A program made the translations under genes and the position numbers. Under the pieces are notes generated by a model that saw only the letters and a program-made list of their open reading frames with translations, was not told the DNA's origin and made no database searches. This document shows, piece by piece, positions 31,934 to 42,988 of a stretch of 64,000 bases of DNA. Each line of letters begins with the position of its first letter. The first letter of the stretch is position 1. This stretch comes from Epiperipatus broadwayi (Eukaryota; Onychophora; Udeonychophora; Euonychophora; Peripatidae), in contig JAQFVV010006208.1 of the NCBI GenBank assembly GCA_028023455.1, positions 11,492,984-11,556,983 on the forward strand, written 5' to 3'.

Positions 31934-31974
31934 CCTCTGACCGTGGCTTCATGCTCTGGCACTCCTCAGAGAGG
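31934..31974 (-). ncRNA. Hammerhead ribozyme motif, family F, nearly intact
   Basis: CCUCU, CUGAGGA, stem II GUGC-CAGA-GCAU, GAA, GCC-AC-GGU stem III, C, AGAGG. Stem I is a perfect five-pair helix. The A15.1-U16.1 pair has become G-U, which may lower activity. Confidence 0.65.
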
Positions 31975-32000
31975 TGCTAGGGTAGGTTCAGACTCTAGCA

Positions 32001-32040
32001 CCTCTCTGAGGAGTCCCAGAGCATGAAACCATGGTCAGAG
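32001..32040 (+). ncRNA. Hammerhead ribozyme motif, family F, head-to-head partner
   Basis: CCUCU, CUGAGGA, GUCC-CAGA-GCAU (one mismatch in stem II), GAAACCAUGGUC, AGAG. The core is complete; one stem II pair is broken. Confidence 0.65.
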
Positions 32041-32175
32041 ATATTTTAAATGCTTTCTCTAGCTAAGCATTTATCACAAAGCTTGTTGAGGAATTGGCAA
32101 TCCTCATTGTTTATAACTTACAAGCTTAAGTGAATAGGGTCATGTGATCTATGACTCTTATTTTGACTATTTATT

Positions 32176-32827
32176 TTCTCCTGGAATATATTAACAAAAT
32201 TTGTACAATTCAGTTGTCAATTAAAATATCAGGTACAGAACTGGATCAACTCTAGATTAAACATGGTCAGTGAGGGTTGGCTTATATATGAATAATCTCT
32301 AAGTATCAGTGATTATTTGTTTTTTAAAACGCTTACTGATGGTTGAGTGCTCATGTCAGAAAATTAATTTCCTTCTATGTAATTATATTTTTTCTTTTAT
32401 ATCTCTTATTACTTCCTCTTTCTACTTCATAATATTCTCAGTTAATAATTCTTTTTCACTTATTAATTTCATTTCTTCCATCTCCTTAAACTTATTATTA
32501 CTATTATTATTTTCCAATCTACATCTCAGAATTCTTCATCAATCTTTTTTTTATTTGTCTTTTTACCTAAGCATTTACTTGTTGTTATTTTTTTTATACA
32601 GACTATACCATAACATATAACAAGTTCTTTTTTAATTCTAACCTGCTATTGTTAAATAAATATGTATAATAGTTTAATGATAAATAAAATTCTAAGGTAG
32701 TACGATTTTCTAGTAGAGAAAAAGAATATTATAAATGCAAATTCAGAGGTTCAAATCTTAATCAAATTTCAATTTTCTTTTACTTCATCAGACAGAATTA
32801 CACAATCATAAAGTTGTAATTATAAAT
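32176..32827. other. Family H fragment and AT-rich sequence
   Basis: 32210-32390 is an inverted diverged family H copy. The 103-codon frame at 32309 continues into a pyrimidine-rich stretch with microsatellite-like TTA runs and is hydrophobic only because of base composition. Confidence 0.35.
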
Positions 32828-33028
32828 TTATTTAACGCACATTGATTACATAAGTAATATTTACTAAGGCAATAAACCTCAATCAATGTGTGCTTGAAAA
32901 TATAAAGGTAGAGACCTCTAGAGGTGTTTCAAAGCATAAGCTTGTGGTTAAGACCTGTAGATGTCCCCACCTTCGTATTTTCAAGCACACATTGTTTGAG
33001 GTTTATTGCCTTAGTAAATATTACAATC
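32828..33028. repeat. Family P palindrome
   Basis: Inverted arms (ATTACATAAGTAATATTTAC from 32850 on the left, TTAGTAAATATTACA on the right) meet near AGCATAAGCTTGTGG at 32935. It lacks the long central spacer of the 4.5-kb copy. Confidence 0.7.
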
Positions 33029-35690
33029 ATAAAATGGATGGTTATTTTATATGATTAATAATTTTAGTATTTTTTTTCTAAGTATAGTTGATTTGTTAAT
33101 AATTTTAGTTTTTTTTAAAAAGTATAATTGGTTTGTCTTATTTTTCCTTGGCTATAAACTTCATGGTCAATTTTCTTGCATTAGAGTATTAAATAGTAGT
33201 CTAAACTAAAAAGCATAATTTCAAAATCAATAAAATGCTGTAGTAGTTTTTTTTTGTCGTCAAGATTGTTTTTAGTAGAATTGAGCAGGTGCGAAACAAT
33301 ATGGCCATACTGGCAGCATTCTGCAACTTGTAGGATTTATTCAATGTTTATGGACTATTTCAAGATTTTGTATTTGCAAAACTTCTGTTTTTTTTAAGAA
33401 AGAAAAGCAAGACACTTCATTCGGAACACCATCAGACTTAGAATGGCTCAACTATGGCTATCTATACCATTTATTTGATGACTTTACATTCATTTGATGG
33501 AAAAAACTTAAACAAAATGAAATTGATCTTTATTAATTCCAATTAAAATACCTAGGTGGCAGTATTGTTACATGAAAAGTAAAATCAATAGATTTCTTGG
33601 TATTGAAATACTCATTATATTTCTATAATGTTGATTTTTGTTAAAATTTTGAAATAAGATTGTTATTTTAATATAACACTTTCAACATACTTTGGAAAAA
33701 ATGTTATAACAATGTATATATGCAAAGAAATTGTTTTATATTATATATAAAATTCAACAAATGACACAATTAAATCATATTTCATTTCTGCTTATTATTA
33801 TTGAAGATAATTAATTCATAATTCTAATAGACTTTTAAAATAGGTTTTATAACTAACATACAAACCACTTTATGAAAATATATTAATAGGTTTTACTAAT
33901 AATTTATTAAGCTAGACATTATCCCTAGCCAAACATATAAGTAAGTCCTACTTAATGAATTACAGCTGCAGTGTTGTAGAAGTATCAACACCCGATTTTC
34001 TTGTCCATCAGAGGTTGGTCTCACTTCTGGCTGATAGATAGTTGTGATAGAATGGAGTTAAATGTGAAAGATGCCATGAGAAAAACTTTAAAATATGTAC
34101 TTATCCAAATAAAAGAGTAAACTAATCAGTAAAATTTTTAATAGAACTGGCAAATGATACTCATCAAATAATAACATCTTGACGTTAAATTTTTTTTTAA
34201 TAGCAGTATATACACTTAACAAGATTTGGTCATATTTATACACCATTCTAAAAATCAAAACCCAAATTAAGTGATAACGTATGTAATAATAAGATTAAAC
34301 ATTCCAATATCAAAATAAATCAAAAACCAAAGGATTCAATTATCCAAAATAGACCGAGAGTTTTGCAGATTATTACAATTTAAATTATAAAAATTTACAC
34401 ACAGGAAAAACATGATGAGGCAAAATTTGTTAAAAATTTTCCCTTCAAATATTGTATTTCATATCAAGAATATGAAACTTCTAGCATGTTGTCAAAAGAT
34501 TTTAAAACAATGGCATTAATCCATTGTATATCATTCTACTGCACAAGCATCCATTTACACATGAATAATCAATAGACATCAAGTGTCAGCACTAATTGGA
34601 TTCTCAGACTATTTTTTAGTTATTGTAAAAAACACAAAACAGAATTACTATTATTGGTACTTACATATTAGTTCTGTTGTGAGATTTAACATATGTATTA
34701 GTCCAATCTTATGATCTTGAAAACCAAGGTTGACAGAAGATCTTCTGATAAACTTATTTGAGAAAACAACCAGCTATAACTTTATTTACTGAAAATAATA
34801 TGAATGTCTATAAACATGCATTTACATTTTTTTTTTTTGATGAGAATCTTCCACCATTTAAACTTATTAAGATTTATTTTGAAAAATTACCACCTACAAC
34901 CTATAATGTAGATGTAAGTGAAGAGTCATGATAAGAAATAATACGAAAAGCAATTAGTGACAATAAATAAAGACTTCCTTCTAGATTACACTTTATTGAT
35001 TATGATGCTTCATTGTTTTATAATGTGACTTTAAATTTAAGATGCTATAGTTAAATTATGTTAAGATGATAGCAACGAATGGTAAACTGCCACTAATGAT
35101 GATCAAATAAATGTTTTTCATGTTGTCATAGTTTTGGTTGGTAGTTGAATGCAAGACTCTAAGAGATGAAGTTTCTAAATCAATTGTCAGATGAACAAAC
35201 TAAAAATAAAAAAATCTCATTTTTGTCAAGTAAATGGAGATACTGACCTCAATCTGTCCCTCGAGGGCTTGAGTATCACATGATCTTCTAACAAACCACA
35301 CTACTGTCCACACTATCTTATTGTTGGTTTATCTAACTTTCTTCCAGGCAGAAAATAATAGATGCTTATATATGCTCAAAGAATCCTAGAAGCAGTGCAC
35401 TTTTTGTATGGTAAGGTTAATGAAACAATGTGCCATATGGTTAATTACAGTGATTGAGAGATGGACATTGGAGTCTAAGGTCTGTGGAGTACAGATCCAG
35501 CTTTGCCACTTCCAATGCTTTAATTTTTATCCACTTTCAAGGAATAAACCACTTGATTATTTTTTCAATGCAGCAATATAACAAAGATTAGTATTTATCA
35601 ATATTTTGTCATTAATATGCGTCTACCAAACTTTTTACAAGCATAAAGGTATTAGAATAATCAATTTTACTATGAAGAATATATATATAA
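33029..35690. other. AT-rich region with weak exon candidates
   Basis: No repeat or gene is secure. Two splice-bounded open stretches were noted: 35348-35410 plus (TTTCTTCCAG acceptor, GTAAGG donor, one open frame containing DAYICSKNPRSSALF) and about 34671-34755 minus (GTAAGTACC donor, one open frame). Each is short enough to be chance. Confidence 0.3.
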
Positions 35691-36010
35691 TTAGAGTGGA
35701 TTTGATCACATACATACAAAAAAGACAAATAATCCCCAGTATACATATTTTATGCTGAACCAGCACTCATCAGTTGTTTCAGATCATCGTCTTCCAAACA
35801 TATAAATATAATCAATGCTTGCTCTATATTAAGATAATAAATTTTCAAACTTTAATGGAAAAACTTCAATCTTCTCTACTCTCCAACTCTTAAGTGATAC
35901 ATATCATTGAAAATCTGATGATGGCATGTTTAAAGCCCTTGTTTACTAATTTTGTTGTCATACCCATGTTGTTGATAGTCATTCTTACCTCTCATATGCA
36001 GGATCTTAAG
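35690..36010 (-). repeat. Family E copy
   Basis: Contains all family E landmarks and a degenerate ribozyme at 35735. No palindromic partner. Confidence 0.65.
35735..35776 (-). ncRNA. Degenerate hammerhead, family E
   Basis: CAACUGAUGA and stem II GUGCU-GGUUC-AGCAU are intact, but GAAA is AAAA (G12 lost). Confidence 0.6.
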
Positions 36011-36206
36011 CCCATTTAAATACACAGAAGAGGAATGGGTAGAATACAGACTGAATATGTAATATTTAAATACAAATATATATACTTTTAAGTTAGATGT
36101 AATTAGAATAGATTTGAACCCAGAATTTCAAGCTCCCTTGAGTCACCCATCCCATCTTATATAATCAACACACTTGACCACATAATATGAAAAAGATAAA
36201 TGATCT

Positions 36207-36248
36207 CCAATATACATATTTCATGCTGAACCAGCACTCATCAGTTGG
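36207..36248 (-). ncRNA. Hammerhead ribozyme motif, family E, intact
   Basis: CCAA, CUGAUGA, stem II GUGCU-GGUUC-AGCAU (one G-U), GAAA, stem III AUA-UG-UAU, A, UUGG. All core positions present. Confidence 0.75.
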
Positions 36249-36457
36249 TCCAGATCATCATCTCCTACACACATATATATATAATCAGTGCTTGATTTAC
36301 ATTAAGATAGCAAATCTTCAAACTTTAATAGACTGATTTCAGTCAAGAATTGGAGAGTGTAGAAGATTGAATCCTGTCCATTAAAGTTTGAAGATTTGCT
36401 ATCTCAATGTAAACTGAAACACTGACTATATATGTGTGTGGAAGATGATGATCTGAA

Positions 36458-36498
36458 CCAAGTGATGAGTGTGGTTCAGCACAAAATATATATATTGG
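36458..36498 (+). ncRNA. Degenerate hammerhead, family E
   Basis: Partner of 36207 in the palindrome. Core GUGAUGA and AAAA in place of GAAA, stem II shortened. Confidence 0.55.
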
Positions 36499-36610
36499 AG
36501 ATCATTTATCGTTTTTGCATGTAAATGATCAAATATGTTGGTTGTATAAGATGGAGTGGATGACTAAAGGAAGCTTGAAAGTCTGGGTTCAAATCCACTC
36601 TAATTACATT

Positions 36611-37084
36611 CTAGCTTAAAAAGTATATATAATGTATTTAAATATTTAATATACAAATTAATAATTTTTAACAGATGTAATTGTTTAGATATTTTAATAT
36701 GTGGAAATATCACTTATGTTTTCATATAAAAAAAATCATCTTCAGATGTCAATAGACAGTAATAGTAAACTGTCAGTGTTCCCAGCATTCAAAAGGGGCA
36801 TCTCTTCTAAATGCAACTTTTAGTATTATACAGAGAGTAAAGCACTACAGTATTTATTTACAATGGAACAGTCTATTATTTATAAGATATTGTGAAGGAT
36901 TGTTAACTATTTTTTCCTTAAACCATAAATAAATACTATAATTCTTTACTCTATATAGCAGCAAGAGATTGCATTTAAAAGCATACACTTTTGAATGCAG
37001 AAAACATTTATAGTTTAACATTTTCACTGATGATCATCTATTGACATCTGACAGTGATTTTTCTTATATGAAAATATGACATTT
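36611..37084. other. Local inverted AT-rich repeat
   Basis: About 36700-36890 (CACTTATGTTTTCATATAA ... AAAGCACTACAGTATTTATT) is mirrored by about 36910-37085. This makes a foldback of about 390 bp of unknown type. Confidence 0.5.
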
Positions 37085-37265
37085 TCATACATTAAAATAT
37101 ATATATATTATCATCATCATCAACAAAACCATTACTAACCCGACTGCAGGATGAAGGTCTCTCCAAGTTCAATCCATCTTCTCTGATCTTTAGCTTCTCT
37201 TTTCCACATCACTTTTTTATTTCATCTATCCATCTCACATGTGGTCTCTTTCTGTGTCTTTTATA
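37085..37265 (-). repeat. Probable LINE C-terminal fragment
   Basis: Contains TCCATCTTCTCTGATCTTT and TTCATCTATCCATCTCAC, which resemble the antisense of a widespread animal LINE tail (RPHVRW-type stretch). Only short similarity is visible. Confidence 0.35.
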
Positions 37266-37519
37266 CATATGTATATTAATATTTGTGCTGCAATAGTCTA
37301 GCATTCATTGGCAAAACATACAACCATTATTAAATTTATTTTACTTGATAAACAATAAAATGATTGCAAAAATTTTGATGCTAGTGAATTTCTTTGATGC
37401 TAGTGAATTTCTCAATGTTGCAAGGTTTATGAAGACATCTGATGGATATGTGACAATAAATATTACATTATCGTCATTTTATAAATGTATTAAATAACCC
37501 CCATGGTTATGACACATTC

Positions 37520-37745
37520 TTTTGAAAGCAAATGAATAAAGATACATTAAAGACAAATACCCCTCCAGATGCATTTCATGCTAAACCAGCACTCATTAGA
37601 GTCCCCAGGTTACCATCTCTATGCCATCTTTACACTATGTACAGTATTTATTAGTCAATAGTAAATAGCTACATTTTGATTTACAAGTGTCAAATTTACT
37701 TCACATGCAACTTTTACACAATTCCCTCTAGACTTTCTAAGATCC
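37520..37745 (-). repeat. Family E2 copy
   Basis: Shares CCAGATGCATTTCATGCT and the GATTTACAAGTGTCAAATTT block with the 20.5-kb element, but without a palindrome. Confidence 0.6.
37563..37600 (-). ncRNA. Degenerate hammerhead, family E2
   Basis: Stem II GUGCU-GGUUU-AGCAU and GAAAUGCAUC kept. The core is CUAAUGA (G5 lost). Confidence 0.55.
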
Positions 37746-37856
37746 TACAAAATAGAGTATTACTAAAAAAATGAATACCATTTTATTCACAATTGTCATA
37801 TCTGTTATTAGTTATGCTACTGGTTTCAATAAAATTTTTCAATTCTTTTAACTATA

Positions 37857-38178
37857 GTATAATTCAGGGGTCACCAACCCTATGCCTGCAGGCACCATGG
37901 TGCCCGCAGACCATTTTTCATGTGCCCGCTGCTATCCGAACATGATAAAAAATTATTTATCTGATACTAATAAATTTAATTTTTAAGATTTCTTATAATT
38001 TATTGTTTTATATTGTAATCAAATTGTAGGACATACTATACTTTTACAGTAAAAAAGTCTATTATTAACAATATCCAACTATAAATTTACATTGAAAAAA
38101 TAAATGGTGCCCGCCACCTGGCCGGTATTATAGAATGTGCTCTTAAGTGTAAAAAGGTTGGGGACCGCTGGTATAATT
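37857..38178. mobile_element. Non-autonomous hAT element with perfect 8-bp duplication
   Basis: GTATAATT at 37857-37864 and 38171-38178 flanks a 306-bp element. Its ends, CAGGGGTCACCAACC and GGTTGGGGACCGCTG, are inverted repeats matching at 13 of 15 positions. The 8-bp duplication and CAG-GGT-CCAAC type ends are diagnostic of hAT transposons. There is no coding capacity. Confidence 0.9.
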
Positions 38179-38594
38179 TAACTTAACATATATATTTTAT
38201 GACTAAGCAATAATTTTAAAGAATGCTTTAAGGGACTTAGGATTTTCCCAATTATTTCATTATTAGAATATTGCATATTTTTGTTATTCCACTGGTTTTC
38301 CTCATCTCTTTAATCAATGCAGTGTTTTTAAAGTCTAATTTTGAAAATGTTTATAGCTTTTAATTTCACAGAATGCTTTTATTCATAAAAATTTGATAAA
38401 TGAATAACACATGGCAAGAAATAGACTCTTTAAAATAATTATTATACAGTTATTGTTTGAGAATCATGTGACATATAAGCACCATGTGATAAGTTAAGCA
38501 CATTAGTCACTTCAAATGATTAAACTGAGTTTTTGCTCAGCTAAAAACCAATCGGTTCTTTAGTATTTTCCAACCAATGAGTATTACCCTAATA
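38179..38594. other. AT-rich spacer
   Basis: Nothing recognised. Confidence 0.3.
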
Positions 38595-38745
38595 CCAAAA
38601 TCACAATATGACAGAACTAATAAACCAGTGTAAAGCCATGAATAGCAAAATTACAATATGACAGAAAGCCGTGAATAGCAAAATCACAATATGACGGAAC
38701 GAAAAAATCAGGGTGAAGCCGTGAATAGCAAAATCACAAAAGACA
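38595..38745. repeat. Imperfect short tandem repeat
   Basis: Four diverged copies of a unit containing GTGAATAGCAAAATCACAAT, with spacing of about 32-45 nt. The 62-codon minus frame here is a product of the repeat. Confidence 0.6.
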
Positions 38746-38819
38746 GACAAATGACAAAATTTCCCAAACCTCTCTCCGATTTGGGTCAAAAAAATCCAAA
38801 AATTGACTCTCTCTTGGAT

Positions 38820-39798
38820 TAATCACGCCAGTGACTTGGTTGCCATTACAACGTTGTCATGTTATCATCGACGACGTCTATCGGAAAAAAAAATCGGTAA
38901 GTGTAATACGTCATCGGTTGAATAATATTCCAATCCAGTAATCTTAGTTAATTTCCGCAAGTAAAAATACAGATGTGTCAAGCGTTGGTGGCCTAGTGGG
39001 TCTTCCAAGCAGCTGGCTCGGGTTCGCTTCCCGGTTAACGCATTTGATATATGAAAACAAAAAAATTCAAATGTGAGAAATATCCATATTTTTGGAATTT
39101 TTTTTGTTGCTAATGAAGTCTCTCAAAGAATCCCTAATTTTCATATTCATATTTATATGATCTTGAATTTACATATTATTTTTCTCAAATACGCATTTTC
39201 ATCCTTTTCTTGAATGAATTACATACTCTGCTATTTGAAGATTAGAAGAAAAAATAATATTTTTAACAGATCACACTTGATATTAGTTATAACAAACAAG
39301 AAAACTGTTGATGATATAAATTTCCAATTTTTGTTTTAACCACAATTTTTTTAAAAAAATAGTCACTAATATCAGATACAGTCTGTAAAATATTAAAGAA
39401 TGTTTAATTTTTAAATAATAAATCGTTGAAAAGAAACGTTTTGCAATTAAACGTAATTTAAACAAACATGGACGCATATATATATTGATTAATAAAACTG
39501 AGCTTACGGATCATCTTATAAGAAAACGAATTCATAAATTTTAATTAATTATAAAATTTTGTAGATACGGAAATAAGAAAGTAATGAATTGTGTAATTAA
39601 AGATAAGTAATTATTTATATGATAACAAACTAATTAAACCCCAATAATTAACTCCAGAAAAGATAAAAGAACCAAAGGAGGAGATGATCTGAAAAGCTAG
39701 ACAAAAAGAACTGATTGCTTTTTCTGTGATTGCTGCTATTAGTAGTGCGTCTGCGAGTCGAAGAGCAGAAGATCATAATCAAATGATTTCTTTTCGCA
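38820..39798 (+). promoter_or_regulatory. Candidate 5' region of a plus-strand gene, CpG-richer
   Basis: CpG dinucleotides cluster at 38870-38930 and 39740-39900, in contrast to the depleted surroundings. GACGACGTCTATCGG is followed by a strong GTAAGTG donor at 38891, and a start-like ATGTTATCATCGACGACG lies just before it. A SINE occupies 38978-39060 in the presumed intron. This is suggestive only. The phase of this possible exon does not fit the exon at 39800 if that ATG is used. Confidence 0.3.
38963..39075 (+). mobile_element. tRNA-derived SINE with target duplication
   Basis: AAAATACAGATGTG and AAAATTCAAATGTG flank a shortened SINE head (GTTGGTGGCCTAGTGGGT, GGGTTCGCTTCCCGG). The anticodon arm is partly deleted. 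Confidence 0.85.
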
Positions 39799-39799
39799 G

Positions 39800-39922
39800 C
39801 ATCTTGGCTCCTGAAGGTCACTAAGCCGATTGGTGTTCTAAACAGACTGCCCCGGACTTGTTATTATTTTGAAACGCCTCTCGTCGAGTGTCGTATATTA
39901 AGGCCTATAGACGGTAGTGAAG
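39800..39922 (+). CDS. Candidate internal exon of an unidentified gene
   Basis: TTTCTTTTCGCAG precedes and GTAAAGTAA follows a 123-nt stretch with one frame open throughout (40 codons, including TKPIGVLNRLPRTCYYFETP). The other two frames stop early. The segment is CpG-rich and single-copy within the window. A TGA precedes the acceptor in the same frame, so an upstream coding exon would be required. The exon ends with one spare base that fits the next candidate exon. The protein is not recognised. Confidence 0.4.
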
Positions 39923-40137
39923 GTAAAGTAATTAATAGCTTTTCCTTAATTGTGTAAATAGTATTTGCTGACAAATAATTAACCTGGGACTGAAGCTCTA
40001 TCAATTTCAAACTATATACTCGCGTCAAAGATCAGTAGAGTAGTTATTTATTTTTCTTCCAAATTTGTATATAAATTACTATTGCTTAAATATTACTGTT
40101 ATATTATTGAGTTCTTTTATGTGTATTTGTTCGCTAG

Positions 40138-40265
40138 TCGCCCAATTGGGGACACAGCATAGTCAATCTAGACATAATACATTGGCACCCATCTTCCTGT
40201 GCTTCCAAAAAAGTTGTAAACTTTTTAGTCATCATAACCTGCACACCAGAACAAAATCTCTGTAA
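40138..40265 (+). CDS. Candidate terminal exon of an unidentified gene
   Basis: Following TTTGTTCGCTAG, and using the spare base from 39922, the frame reads VAQLGTQHSQSRHNTLAP and continues for about 43 codons to TAA at 40263. AATAAA lies at 40410. Phase agreement, the stop and the polyA signal support a gene end. The lack of a recognisable family keeps confidence low. Confidence 0.4.
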
Positions 40266-40409
40266 TCAAAAATGGTCGCATAATGTCTATGATTTCTTTG
40301 CATATCTTGGAGTGCCCTGGCTGAATTTAGAAGATAAAGACCCCTCCCCCATCTCATCAGTCAATTCTTGAACTATCGTTTTTGATGTTTTTTTTATTAC
40401 TTATATCGT

Positions 40410-40415
40410 AATAAA
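40410..40415 (+). terminator. Polyadenylation signal AATAAA
   Basis: Lies 145 nt after the TAA at 40265 and is followed by a T-rich stretch. Confidence 0.35.
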
Positions 40416-41389
40416 TGTTTCTTTTTATTTATTTTCTTTTCTGATAATAAACAAGATTTTTATTTCTATTTCATGTATCATATAATTATTTTATGTTTCT
40501 TATCTGAAAAATTGAAAGCATTTGACGAATGCACAAATAAAAATTCTATCCGTGTCAATAATAACAGCAATTCAAAGATGTTTTTAAAAGTTATGAAGGA
40601 TTTTATTACAGAAGCACTTGTATTTAATCTAATTGAATCAGACTGTCACTTCGAAATCCTGAAATGTTTTGTTAAAAAAAAGTTGATTGCTTTCAATTTT
40701 GAAACATGATGGCACCTTTTATGTAGCTGTTAAAATTATGAAAAAAGAGGAAATAAGTAAATCTACACAAAACACAAAAATTCAGCAAAAGAAAGTAAGA
40801 AAAAATGAATTATATTAAAACAAATATTTATTTAAAGATTATAAAACTCTATTTTTAAAAAATTTATATTTAAAGAAAAGCATTTTAAATTATTCACCAA
40901 ATAGTAAACTTTCAGTACATTGGTATAGCAATCAACTTAAGATAAAATAGTAAGCCACTGGTTCAATAGTAGAAAGCTTCTTCACCGGTGGTAAAGGCTG
41001 CATTACATTACACGCAATGTTTAATTTTGTAGTCAATGCATTGAGACTTATCTAACCAACCTAAATTAACAGCAAGTCTCATCTCTTAGTATCTAATAGC
41101 TAGATATCTACCCATTCATTGGCCAAAAGCAAGATTACTGCAAGTGGCTACATGAAAAAAGAGTACTAAGCTGTTGGTGATTAAAAATGTTTATGTAGTT
41201 TAAATTTAATCCTCTGGTTCCGGACATAGCAGAAACAGCCCTAGCTACAATCTCTTGAGCTCTTATATCTTAAGATGGCTAGCAACAATGTGCAATCCAA
41301 TTTATTTTCATAATAATGTACCCAAAGATATCACCAAATACATTCCACATTGCCCAGAGGAAAATTTTACACAGACCTGCAATAACCAT
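40416..41389. other. AT-rich sequence, nothing recognised
   Basis: The 78-codon frame at 40473 lacks motifs or splice support. Confidence 0.35.
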
Positions 41390-41914
41390 CCAGTGTGCTG
41401 AATTCAATTGCTCTTACAATGAACTAACATCTGCATTATAATTTCAGCTTAATTAACTCACCCTGCTACTATCATCATACTTGTACTCTCCTGATGCAGT
41501 TTTGTTTGCCAGAGGGCAAATCACTTTTTTTCATCTTCGTCCAATTTTAAAACTTCAATCTATCCAGTGTCTCATTTTCAGACTATGTTGTGGACTTTCA
41601 AATTAAACAGATTTCAAAAATAACCTACCAATCTATAGGTTCACATTTAACCACCAAACTTCCATGGAATTTCAATTAGCAATAAATGGATTTCTCTAAC
41701 ACAATTATCACAGGTTATAAAATTATCAGTAGCAGAACCTCTCTACAGTTGAAGCTTGGTCGATCTTTATAAATTTATTTAACAAACTGCTGCTCAGAGT
41801 ATTAGCAAGCTATCATTCAAGATATCATAAAAATCAACATATTGATAACACTGATGCAATTCTTTAAGCCATTTTGCAAATGAATATGGTCAAATGTCTT
41901 ATCTGTAAACTGAA

Positions 41915-42150
41915 ACAAAGTAATATTTATTAAGGCTATAACCTTAAGACTATGTGCCTGAAAAAATGACAGAAGGGACCTCTGCAAACCTTTAACACAA
42001 GATTTATTTAAAAGACAAGATTCGCCTTGTGTTAAAGATTTGCAGAGGTCCCCGTCCCTACTGTCGTTTTTTCAGGCGCATAGTCTTAAGGTTATAGCCT
42101 TAATAAATATTACTTTAAGTAACGAGTACGCGTTTATAAATATAATTATT
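41915..42150. repeat. Family P palindrome
   Basis: Inverted arms around a short centre near 42010: TAATATTTATTAAGGCTATA on the left, its complement on the right, then the TTTATAAATATAATTATTA end. The inner part CTTTAACACAAG replaces the usual ACCACAAGCTTA block. Confidence 0.7.
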
Positions 42151-42504
42151 ACAAAATGAAACAAACTAATTGATCATACTTTATAACCAGAATGCTATAA
42201 TACTTAAGTTAAAAAAAGTGTCAAAGCTATAGGAACCACTTTAAATTATACAAGAACTAATCCATCTCTTGCCTCTGGCATTTCCATTTTGTCAGATGAT
42301 ATTCTCTTTTCTGGCACCAAGGTCACCACTTCCTGTACACCTAAAACCTAATCTAAAAGCAGACTGTCAATGTATTCACTATAGTATAGAACCATTTCAA
42401 AACAATTATATTACAAAGCAACACATATCTGAAGAAATTATACACACCTCTTTAGCAGAAATTTTATTCCAGCTAAAATCTACAGGCTGCTCGTCTATAT
42501 CATT

Positions 42505-42988
42505 GTTCCCATCCTACATAAGTTCTACAGCCATCTCTACATGAGAAATCTTAATATTCCCCATTATTCCCATCCTACATAAGTTCTACAACCATCTCTA
42601 CATGAGAAATCTTAATATTCCCCATTATTCCCATCCTACATAAGTTCTACAACCATCTCTACATGAGAAATCTTAATATTCCCCATTATTCCCATCCTAC
42701 ATAAGTTCTACAACCATCTCTACATGAGAAATCTTAATATTCCCCATTATTCCCATCCTACATAAGTTCTACAACCATCTCTACATGAGAAATCTTAATA
42801 TTCCCCATTATTCCCATCCTACATAAGTTCTACAACCATCTCTACATGAGAAATCTTAATATTCCCCACTATTCCCATCCTACATAAGTTCTACAACCAT
42901 CTATACATGAGAAATCTTAATATTCCCCATTATTCCCATCCTACATAAGTTCTACAACCATCTTTACATGAGAAATCTTAATATTCCC
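42505..42988. repeat. 61-bp minisatellite, about 8 copies
   Basis: The unit TTCCCATCCTACATAAGTTC...TACATGAGAAATCTTAATAT repeats with an exact 61-nt period from about 42505 to 42988. Copies differ at only a few positions, so the expansion is young. 61 is not a multiple of three, so it cannot encode a repeat protein. It lies in the LINE remnant, whose sequence supplies the unit. Confidence 0.9.

Larger units (their letters stand above)
30672..32175. repeat. 1.5-kb nested foldback cluster with family F ribozymes and family H units
   Basis: The outer blocks (about 30672-30740, TAAGCTTGTAAGTTA) return inverted at about 32100-32175. Inside are a family F palindrome centred at 30854 and an extra direct family F copy at 30953-31090. 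Two direct copies of family H follow at about 31190-31400 and 31480-31700, with an inverted family H end at 31700-31800. A second family F palindrome is centred near 31988. Family H recurs near 32210-32390 and 51.5-51.8 kb. C or G runs of 8-10 nt adjoin the family F ribozymes. Confidence 0.75.
36092..36610. mobile_element. Family E palindrome of about 520 bp
   Basis: Complete inverted duplication: the left end (GATGTAATTAGAATAGATTTGAA) mirrors the right end at about 36590, with the fold near 36345. It carries one intact minus-strand ribozyme and one mutated plus-strand ribozyme. Both ends carry GGTTCAAATC-like B-box sequence. Confidence 0.75.

Noticed and set aside
34671-34755. Candidate minus-strand exon next to GTAAGTACC
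   Set aside because: The frame is open but its phase cannot join the exon at 29260-29322 directly, and the acceptor is weak.
35348-35410. Candidate plus-strand exon with good acceptor and donor
   Set aside because: Only one frame is open over 63 nt, no compatible neighbour exon was found, and such structures arise by chance in 64 kb.
42505-42988. CRISPR-like array
   Set aside because: The repeat is a continuous 61-bp tandem without unique spacers and lies in animal nuclear DNA; it is a minisatellite.
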